DNA of 6,697 nucleotides from NCBI GenBank assembly GCA_011390035.1, contig JAABTE010000143.1, positions 1-6,697 on the forward strand, read 5' to 3'. This stretch comes from Desulfobacteraceae bacterium (GTDB taxonomy: Bacteria; Desulfobacterota; Desulfobacteria; Desulfobacterales; JAABSP01). Position 1 is the first letter of the stretch, and each line of letters starts with the position of its first letter. The translations under genes were made by a program, and so were the position numbers. Below the pieces are notes generated by a model. That model did not search any database, was not told the DNA's origin, and worked only from the letters and a program-made list of their open reading frames with translations. Positions 1-6,697 of this stretch are shown one piece after another.

Positions 1-1
1 T

Positions 2-679
2 TTCACGGAAGATATCAATGACCTGAAAGCCTCCCTGACGGAGCTGGGCGCCTTCGAGCGGCGCATCCGGCTGGTGGCCGGCCTGGAGCCGGAAGCCGGC
101 CAGATGGACGCTTTCGGCGTGGGCGGCCCCATGCTGGAGCGGCCCGAGACGGCCAACTTCGGCCTCAGGTCGGGCCTGCTGCGGGAGATGCACGCGCAGA
201 TGGACGAGATCGATACGGCCGCGGCCGTTCGGGCGGAAAGCCTCGACGGGCTGATGGCCGCCATCCGTTCCAATCGGAACCTGCTGGCCGGCAAGCCCTC
301 CATTCGCCCGACCGAGGGCATTGTCAGCTCCACCTTCGGCGATCGCCAGTGCCCCTTCACCGGGCTGCCGGAGTTCCATGGCGGCCTTGACATCGCCAAT
401 CACAAGGGCACGCCCGTCATCGCCACGGCCGACGGCGTGATCAGCTTTGTCGGCCCCAAGGGCCCGCTGGGCAACATGATTGCCATCAATCACGGCCATG
501 GCGTCGTCACCCGATACGCCCATATCGAAACCGCCCTGAAAAAGCCGGGGGACCGGGTGAGCCGGGGCGACGTGATCGCCCAGATGGGCAACACCGGCCG
601 CTCCACGGGGCCGCATCTGCACTACGAGGTCCGGGTCAACGGCGTGGCCGTCAATCCCAAGGATTACATCATGAACTGA
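2..679 (+). CDS. M23 family (LytM-domain) murein endopeptidase, 5' end outside window
   Basis: Only the C-terminal 225 codons are present; the frame is open from base 2 and the true start lies upstream, so the GTG at 74 should not be taken as the start. The visible N-terminal part is helical and charged, probably the end of a coiled coil, followed by a linker. The C-terminal domain (about base 310 to the stop) is a LytM/M23 zinc peptidase: HxxxD with His at 377-379 and Asp at 389-391, a YAH histidine at 521-523, and HLH with His at 614-616 and 620-622. By analogy with LytM, the first His, the Asp and the last His bind zinc, and the other two are catalytic. All are present, so it is predicted to be an active enzyme that cuts peptidoglycan peptide bridges in the cell envelope. 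Any signal peptide or membrane anchor would be in the missing part. It could also be an EnvC/NlpD-like activator, but intact ligands favour an enzyme. The family call is secure, the specific role is not. Confidence 0.93.
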   Translation, partial: FTEDINDLKASLTELGAFERRIRLVAGLEPEAGQMDAFGVGGPMLERPETANFGLRSGLLREMHAQMDEIDTAAAVRAESLDGLMAAIRSNRNLLAGKPSIRPTEGIVSSTFGDRQCPFTGLPEFHGGLDIANHKGTPVIATADGVISFVGPKGPLGNMIAINHGHGVVTRYAHIETALKKPGDRVSRGDVIAQMGNTGRSTGPHLHYEVRVNGVAVNPKDYIMN

Positions 680-714
680 AAGCGCAGACCCGCCCCCGCC
701 TTCCAGAACCCCGC

Positions 715-728
715 CGGCGCCGGCGCCG
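715..728 (+). terminator. Weak GC hairpin after the M23 gene, doubtful terminator
   Basis: CGGCG (715-719) can pair with CGCCG (724-728) around a CCGG loop, 36 bases after the M23 stop codon. It is followed by TTTCCCC and other pyrimidine-rich sequence rather than a clean T run, so it is not a canonical intrinsic terminator. It may only pause transcription or protect the 3' end. The overlapping palindrome at 713-724 makes alternative pairings equally possible. Confidence 0.2.
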
Positions 729-797
729 TTTCCCCTTCCTCGTTTCCCCGCAGAGGCTTTTCCGCCGCCCATCGCCCCTCCGGCCTTTACAAAGGCT

Positions 798-826
798 TCG
801 ACAATCTTAATTTAACGTGGTATAGA
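798..826 (+). promoter_or_regulatory. Candidate sigma70-like promoter for secA-clpS-clpA-aat
   Basis: TCGACA at 798-803 matches the -35 consensus TTGACA at five of six positions. After exactly 17 bases comes TATAGA (821-826), four of six matches to TATAAT, although the usually conserved final T is A. It lies at the start of the AT-rich zone, in the only large gap of the window. Transcription from about 833 would give a leader of roughly 225 nt that carries the whole repeat array. This is inferred from consensus only; several TATAAA and TTGACC elements further downstream are competing candidates. Confidence 0.4.
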
Positions 827-860
827 AGACTTGGTGGCCAAATTATGGTTTTATTTGACC

Positions 861-902
861 TTTGACCGATGTTATAAAATATTTGACCGATGTTATAAAA
901 TA
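861..902. repeat. Two tandem perfect copies of a 21-bp unit
   Basis: Bases 861-881 and 882-902 are identical 21-bp units that begin TTTGACCGATG and end TATAAAATA. A further TTTGACC, without the rest of the unit, sits just before at 854-860. The TATAAAATA core continues into the adjoining 14-bp array, so both families probably arose by local slippage from a shared core. Confidence 0.95.
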
Positions 903-904
903 AA

Positions 905-1016
905 GGCTATAAAATAAAGGCTATAAAATAAAGGCTATAAAATAAAGGCTATAAAATAAAGGCTATAAAATAAAGGCTATGCAATATAGGCCATGCAACA
1001 TAGGCCATGCAATATA
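905..1016. repeat. 14-bp tandem repeat, eight copies, in the secA leader
   Basis: The unit GGCTATAAAATAAA occurs five times without change (905-974). Three diverged copies follow in the same 14-bp register: GGCTATGCAATATA (975-988), GGCCATGCAACATA (989-1002) and GGCCATGCAATATA (1003-1016). The GG that opens each unit falls at 905, 919, 933, 947, 961, 975, 989 and 1003, with one more GG at 1017 before the pattern decays. Perfect copies lie on the promoter-distal side of the secA start and the diverged ones nearest to it. Copy number is likely to vary by replication slippage; the period of 14 is not a multiple of 3, consistent with non-coding DNA. Function is unknown. Confidence 0.95.
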
Positions 1017-1019
1017 GGC

Positions 1020-1057
1020 CCTGATTCGATATCAATCCCCGGAGGTTGCCTGATTCG

Positions 1058-1059
<2 letters not shown>
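1020..1059 (+). repeat. 11-bp direct repeat flanking the secA ribosome binding site
   Basis: CCTGATTCGAT occurs at 1020-1030 and again at 1049-1059, the second copy running into the secA ATG. Between them lies the GGAGG ribosome binding site. The second copy can pair with ATCAATC at 1031-1037 (seven pairs, C1056 bulged), which would put GGAGG in a 14-base loop and tie up the first two bases of the start codon. The repeat is seen directly; the RNA structure is a pencil-and-paper inference and is AT-rich, hence weak. Confidence 0.7.
1041..1045 (+). promoter_or_regulatory. secA ribosome binding site (GGAGG)
   Basis: GGAGG at 1041-1045 is a strong Shine-Dalgarno core. It directly abuts the in-frame TTG at 1046, which therefore cannot be the start it serves, and lies 12 bases before the ATG at 1058. 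That spacing is longer than the usual 5-9 bases but still workable, and it supports the ATG together with the protein alignment. Confidence 0.75.
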
Positions 1060-3586
<2,527 letters not shown>

Positions 3587-3600
3587 CATCGGGAGGACCC

Positions 3601-3930
3601 ATGAGTGTCTTTGATCCGGATCTGCAAGACCCGGAGATTGAACAGGAGGCTGTATCCCAGGCCGAAGAGGAGGTGGATGAGCCGTCCATGTACAAGGTAC
3701 TCCTCCACAATGACGATTACACCACCATGGAGTTCGTCGTGGAGGTGCTCATTTACGTTTTTCACAAGTCGGTCGAAGATGCCATGCGGATCATGCTCAA
3801 TGTTCACAGAAACGGGATCGGCGTTTGTGGCGTCTATACCTTCGAGGTGGCTGAAACCAAGGTTAAAACGGTGGAGGCGCTGGCCCGGGAGAACGGCTAT
3901 CCCCTCAAATGCAGCATGGAGGAAGAATAA
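3601..3930 (+). CDS. clpS: ClpA adaptor ClpS, N-degron recognition protein
   Basis: ClpS binds proteins whose first residue is Leu, Phe, Tyr or Trp and hands them to ClpAP for degradation in the cytoplasm. The protein is 109 residues, close to E. coli ClpS (106). The ATG at 3601 has GGGAGG at 3591-3596; the same frame stays open far upstream through secA, but that is a shadow. Residues 1-27 are an acidic, probably flexible tail of the kind that engages the ClpA pore. The folded core begins at PSMYKVLLHNDDYTTMEF. The pocket residues that grip the substrate amino group are present: Asn37, Asp38, Asp39 and His69 (E. coli Asn34, Asp35, Asp36, His66). Met43, equivalent to the E. coli Met40 gatekeeper that excludes beta-branched residues, is also there. 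Glu82 and Lys87 fall where E. coli residues contact the ClpA N-domain. It sits 4 bases before clpA, its partner gene. Confidence 0.97.
   Translation: MSVFDPDLQDPEIEQEAVSQAEEEVDEPSMYKVLLHNDDYTTMEFVVEVLIYVFHKSVEDAMRIMLNVHRNGIGVCGVYTFEVAETKVKTVEALARENGYPLKCSMEEE
3918..3924 (+). promoter_or_regulatory. clpA ribosome binding site inside the end of clpS
   Basis: GGAGGAA at 3918-3924 lies within the last codons of clpS and 10 bases before the clpA ATG at 3935. It fixes that ATG as the start even though the clpA frame remains open back to about 3605 across clpS. The arrangement suggests that clpS and clpA are translated in a coupled way. Confidence 0.7.
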
Positions 3931-3934
3931 TCTC

Positions 3935-6184
3935 ATGATCAGCAAGGAATTGACCGCGACCTTGAGCTTCGCGGTGAGAGAAGCAAAAAGAAGGCGGCAC
4001 GATCATGTCTGCCTTGAGCATATGCTGTTTGCCATCCTGCACGATGAACTCGGCGTGGAGATCATCGAAAGCTGCGGCGGCAGCGTCGATAACCTGAAAG
4101 GCGCTCTTGACATCTTCTTCCGCGACCGGATGGAGGCGGTTCCCGATGGCCGCGAGTATGTGTTCCAGCAGACGGCGGGGTTCCAGCGGGTGATCCAGCG
4201 GGCGGTGAACCACGCCCGTAGCGCCGAGAAGAGCGAAGTCGATGTGGGCGACATCCTGGCCTCGCTTTTCCAGGAAAAGGAGTCCCACGCCGTCTATTTT
4301 CTGACCATGGAGGGCCTCACCCGGCTGGATGTACTCAACTACATATCCCATCATGTGGGCCGGGACGGCTTCCGCGAGGACGCGCCGCCGGACCCGGGCA
4401 AGCTGGCCCAGCCGGACCCGAGGGGCAAAAAGAAGGTCAACCCACTGAAGGTCTTTACCACGGACCTGGTGGAGCGGGCGGCCCAGGGCAAGCTGGACCC
4501 GCTCATCGGCCGGGAGCTGGAGCTGGAGCGAACCGTGCAGGTACTCTGCCGGCGGCGCAAGCACAACCCGGTCTTCGTGGGCGAGCCGGGCGTGGGCAAG
4601 ACCGCCATGGCAGAAGGCCTGGCCCAGCGGATCCATGCCGGCCAGATGCCGGAGCTTTTAAAGGACATGCGAATCTACGCCCTTGACATGGGGGCACTGC
4701 TGGCCGGCACCAAGTTCCGGGGAGATTTCGAACAGCGCCTGAAGGGGGTGCTGATGGCCCTTAAAAAGAAAAAGAACGCCATCCTCTTCATTGACGAGAT
4801 CCACACCATCGTGGGCGCCGGCGCCACATCCAGCGGCACCATGGACGCTTCCAACATAATGAAGCCCTTTCTGACCGCCGGCGAGGCTCGCTGCATGGGC
4901 TCTACCACCTACGAGGAGTACCAGAACCACTTCGAAAAGGACCGGGCCCTGTCCCGGCGCTTTGAAAAGATCGAGATCCCGGAGCCTTCCGTGGACGAGT
5001 CCTTCAAGATACTGAAGGGCTTGAAGCGCTACTACGAGGAGCACCACGGCCTGCGTTACACGGAAACGGCCCTTCAGGCCGCCGCCGATCTGTCGGCCAA
5101 GTTCATCAACGACCGGTATCTGCCGGACAAGGCCATTGATGTGATCGACGAGGCCGGCGCCTATGTGCGCCTGTCCGGAGGGGCAAACCGACGAAACATC
5201 AACCCGGCGGACATCGAAAAGATCGTTGCCAAGATAGCCAAAATCCCCACCCAGAGCGTCTCCACCACAGACAAGGCCCGGCTGGAGAGCCTGCCGGAAA
5301 CCCTGAAATCGGTGGTCTTCGGCCAGGACGACGCCATTGCGGCCCTGGTGACGGCCATCAAGCGCTCCCGGGCCGGCCTTGGCTCGCCGGGGCGCCCCGT
5401 GGGCTCATTCCTGTTCACCGGCCCCACCGGCGTGGGCAAGACCGAGATGGCCCGCCAGATCGCCGTCAGCCTTGGGGTGGAGTTCATGCGCTTTGACATG
5501 AGCGAGTACATGGAAAAGCACGCCGTTGCCCGCCTCATCGGAGCGCCCCCCGGCTACATCGGCTTTGATCAGGGCGGCCTGCTCACAGACGGCGTCCGCA
5601 AGCACCCCCACAGCGTACTGCTGCTCGACGAGATCGAAAAGGCCCATCCGGATCTTTTCAACATCCTGCTCCAGGTACTCGACTACGCCACCTTGACGGA
5701 CAACAACGGCAAGAAGGCCGACTTCCGGAATGTGATCATCATCATGACCTCCAATGCCGGCGCCCGGGAGATGAGCGCCCAGTCCATCGGGTTCGGCAAC
5801 CTCCAATACGATTCGGAGAGCAAGGGCATGAAGGCGCTGGAGCAATACTTCAGCCCCGAGTTCCGCAACCGCCTGGACGGCATGATCAACTTCAAGGCCC
5901 TTGACATCGAGATCATGAAGCGGATTGTGGATAAGTTCATCCGCGAGCTGAACCTCCAACTGTCGCCCAGGAAGGTGACCCTTGCTGTCTCCGAGGCCGC
6001 ACGGTCCTGGCTGGCCAAAAAGGGCCACGACCAGCGCTACGGCGCCCGCCCCCTGGGCCGGGTGATCCAGGTCGAGATCAAGGACCGGCTCTCCGACGAG
6101 ATCCTGTTCGGCAAGCTGGAAAAGGGCGGCGAGGTGAGAGTGGACTTAAAGGAGCCGGAGGAGTTGACCTTCGACTTTTCCTGA
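3935..6184 (+). CDS. clpA: ATP-dependent Clp protease ATP-binding subunit ClpA
   Basis: ClpA is the hexameric AAA+ unfoldase that feeds substrates to ClpP, including ClpS-delivered N-degron proteins and SsrA-tagged proteins. From the ATG at 3935 it has 749 residues (E. coli 758). Residues 1 to about 140 form the N-domain that docks ClpS, followed by a Pro/Lys-rich linker to about 170. AAA+ module D1 has Walker A GEPGVGKT 216-223, Walker B ILFIDEIH 283-290, the GTKFRGDFE pore region at 258-266 and arginines 341-342. Module D2 has Walker A GPTGVGKT 496-503, the GYIGF pore loop 540-544, Walker B VLLLDEIEKA 561-570, and sensor 2 GARP 703-706. An IGF tripeptide at 618-620 sits where E. coli ClpA has the ClpP-binding IGL loop. 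The ClpB/ClpC-type middle coiled-coil is absent, which together with the IGF loop and the clpS neighbour separates it from ClpB and ClpC. All catalytic motifs are intact. clpP is not in the window. Confidence 0.98.
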   Translation: MISKELTATLSFAVREAKRRRHDHVCLEHMLFAILHDELGVEIIESCGGSVDNLKGALDIFFRDRMEAVPDGREYVFQQTAGFQRVIQRAVNHARSAEKSEVDVGDILASLFQEKESHAVYFLTMEGLTRLDVLNYISHHVGRDGFREDAPPDPGKLAQPDPRGKKKVNPLKVFTTDLVERAAQGKLDPLIGRELELERTVQVLCRRRKHNPVFVGEPGVGKTAMAEGLAQRIHAGQMPELLKDMRIYALDMGALLAGTKFRGDFEQRLKGVLMALKKKKNAILFIDEIHTIVGAGATSSGTMDASNIMKPFLTAGEARCMGSTTYEEYQNHFEKDRALSRRFEKIEIPEPSVDESFKILKGLKRYYEEHHGLRYTETALQAAADLSAKFINDRYLPDKAIDVIDEAGAYVRLSGGANRRNINPADIEKIVAKIAKIPTQSVSTTDKARLESLPETLKSVVFGQDDAIAALVTAIKRSRAGLGSPGRPVGSFLFTGPTGVGKTEMARQIAVSLGVEFMRFDMSEYMEKHAVARLIGAPPGYIGFDQGGLLTDGVRKHPHSVLLLDEIEKAHPDLFNILLQVLDYATLTDNNGKKADFRNVIIIMTSNAGAREMSAQSIGFGNLQYDSESKGMKALEQYFSPEFRNRLDGMINFKALDIEIMKRIVDKFIRELNLQLSPRKVTLAVSEAARSWLAKKGHDQRYGARPLGRVIQVEIKDRLSDEILFGKLEKGGEVRVDLKEPEELTFDFS

Positions 6185-6261
6185 AACCGGACCCGAGCCG
6201 ATACAATTTCTGAAACAGGTATCCAGTCCAAGGCTTGACCCCGACGCCTGAAGCCGCCCCC

Positions 6262-6697
6262 ATGCCCATCTTTTTATTAGGAACCCATCTGTCCTTTCCA
6301 TCCCCCCATCGAGCCCGCCCGGACGGGCTGCTGGCGGTGGGGGGAGATCTTTCTCCGGAACGCCTTATTCTGGCCTATCGCATGGGCATCTTTCCCTGGT
6401 TCGGACCGGGCGAGCCCATCCTCTGGTGGTCTCCGGACCCTCGCCTCGTGCTGTACCCGGATGAATTGAAGGTCTCCCGAAGCCTGGAAAAGCTGATCCG
6501 CCGGAAACGGTTTCAGATCACCTTTGACAGGGCCTTTGACACGGTTATCCGCGAATGTGCCATTACGCGCCTGGAGACCGGCGAACAGACCTGGATCACC
6601 GAGGAAATGGTGGACGCCTACTGCGCTCTGCACCGGGCCGGACACGCCCATTCGGTGGAGGCGTGGCGGGAGGGAGCGCTGGTCGGGGGGCTTTATG
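6262..6697 (+). CDS. aat: Leucyl/phenylalanyl-tRNA-protein transferase, 3' end outside window
   Basis: Aat moves Leu or Phe from aminoacyl-tRNA onto the N-terminal Lys or Arg of proteins, creating the hydrophobic N-degron that ClpS reads. The first 145 codons are present (E. coli protein 234 residues) and the frame runs off the window edge. Recognisable blocks in order are SFPSP 11-15, DGLLAVGGDLSPERL 21-35, MGIFPWF 41-47, ILWWSPDPR 53-61, TWIT 110-113 and HAHSVEAWREG 128-138, all close to E. coli Aat. The ATG at 6262 puts SFPSP at the expected distance from the N-terminus. No good Shine-Dalgarno precedes it, and an in-frame TTG at 6235 would add nine residues, so the exact start is less certain than the identity. 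The 77-base gap after clpA holds no clear terminator or promoter, so read-through from clpA is likely. Confidence 0.96.
   Translation, partial: MPIFLLGTHLSFPSPHRARPDGLLAVGGDLSPERLILAYRMGIFPWFGPGEPILWWSPDPRLVLYPDELKVSRSLEKLIRRKRFQITFDRAFDTVIRECAITRLETGEQTWITEEMVDAYCALHRAGHAHSVEAWREGALVGGLY

Larger units (their letters stand above)
680..1057. other. Long intergenic leader region between the M23 gene and secA
   Basis: This 378-base stretch has no convincing protein gene. Bases 680-780 are GC-rich and pyrimidine-rich and include the self-complementary GCCGGCGCCGGC at 713-724. From about 800 the composition switches sharply to AT-rich and stays so up to the secA ribosome binding site. The AT-rich part holds a candidate promoter, two tandem repeat families and a short direct repeat around the secA start, each listed separately. 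I see no tRNA, known riboswitch or recognisable secM-like gene with a signal peptide. Confidence 0.8.

Noticed and set aside
783..796. GCCTTT-AC-AAAGGC inverted repeat as a terminator for the M23 gene
   Set aside because: The stem is at most six pairs with an impossibly tight loop, or five with a TACA loop, and there is no T run after it.
905..1016. CRISPR array
   Set aside because: The repeats are contiguous 14-bp tandem units with no spacers, and no cas genes are present.
1046..1057. TTG at 1046 as the secA start
   Set aside because: It touches the GGAGG with no spacing and adds four residues (MPDS) before a classical SecA N-terminus that starts at the ATG at 1058.
3605..3934. Upstream extension of the clpA frame across clpS
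   Set aside because: It is the out-of-frame shadow of clpS. The ATG at 3935 has GGAGGAA upstream and gives the expected ClpA N-terminus.
3905..4636. Minus-strand open frames antisense to clpA, here and through 6231
   Set aside because: They are shadows of a gene with complete AAA+ motifs on the plus strand, and none shows a recognisable domain.
6235..6278. TTGACC at 6235 as a promoter for aat
   Set aside because: No -10-like sequence lies at a suitable distance; bases about 17 downstream are a C-rich run at the aat start.

Overview
The window is a GC-rich, densely coded chromosomal segment with all genes on the + strand: a truncated M23 (LytM-type) murein peptidase, secA, clpS, clpA and the first part of aat. 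It holds no phage, transposon, CRISPR or RNA-gene signature. SecA of the E. coli type plus ClpS, ClpA and Aat points to a proteobacterium or a relative. The N-terminal style of the M23 peptidase and its position directly before secA resemble Desulfobacterota (former Deltaproteobacteria). That placement is an inference from remembered gene order and protein style, not from a search.

Layout: bases 2-679 hold the C-terminal part of the M23 peptidase. Bases 680-1057 are the only long non-coding stretch. It begins GC-rich and turns abruptly AT-rich at about 800. It contains a plausible sigma70-like promoter (798-826), two tandem copies of a 21-bp unit (861-902), eight tandem copies of a 14-bp unit (905-1016), and an 11-bp direct repeat flanking the secA ribosome binding site. 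secA (1058-3586) is followed after 14 bases by clpS (3601-3930), after 4 more bases by clpA (3935-6184), and after 77 bases by aat (6262 to the window edge). The close spacing and lack of a terminator-like hairpin between them suggest one transcription unit.

Function: clpS, clpA and aat together form the recognition side of the bacterial N-degron (N-end rule) pathway. Aat adds Leu or Phe to proteins with N-terminal Lys or Arg, ClpS captures proteins with bulky hydrophobic N-termini, and ClpA unfolds them into ClpP, which is not in this window. Placing these genes behind secA, the preprotein translocase motor, is the main point of interest in gene context. The coding genes themselves look intact and orthodox. 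The least explained sequence is the AT-rich repeat array in the secA leader, which could be a variable-number tandem repeat, a cluster of promoter-like elements, or a leader that affects secA translation. No clearly new biological system is evident.
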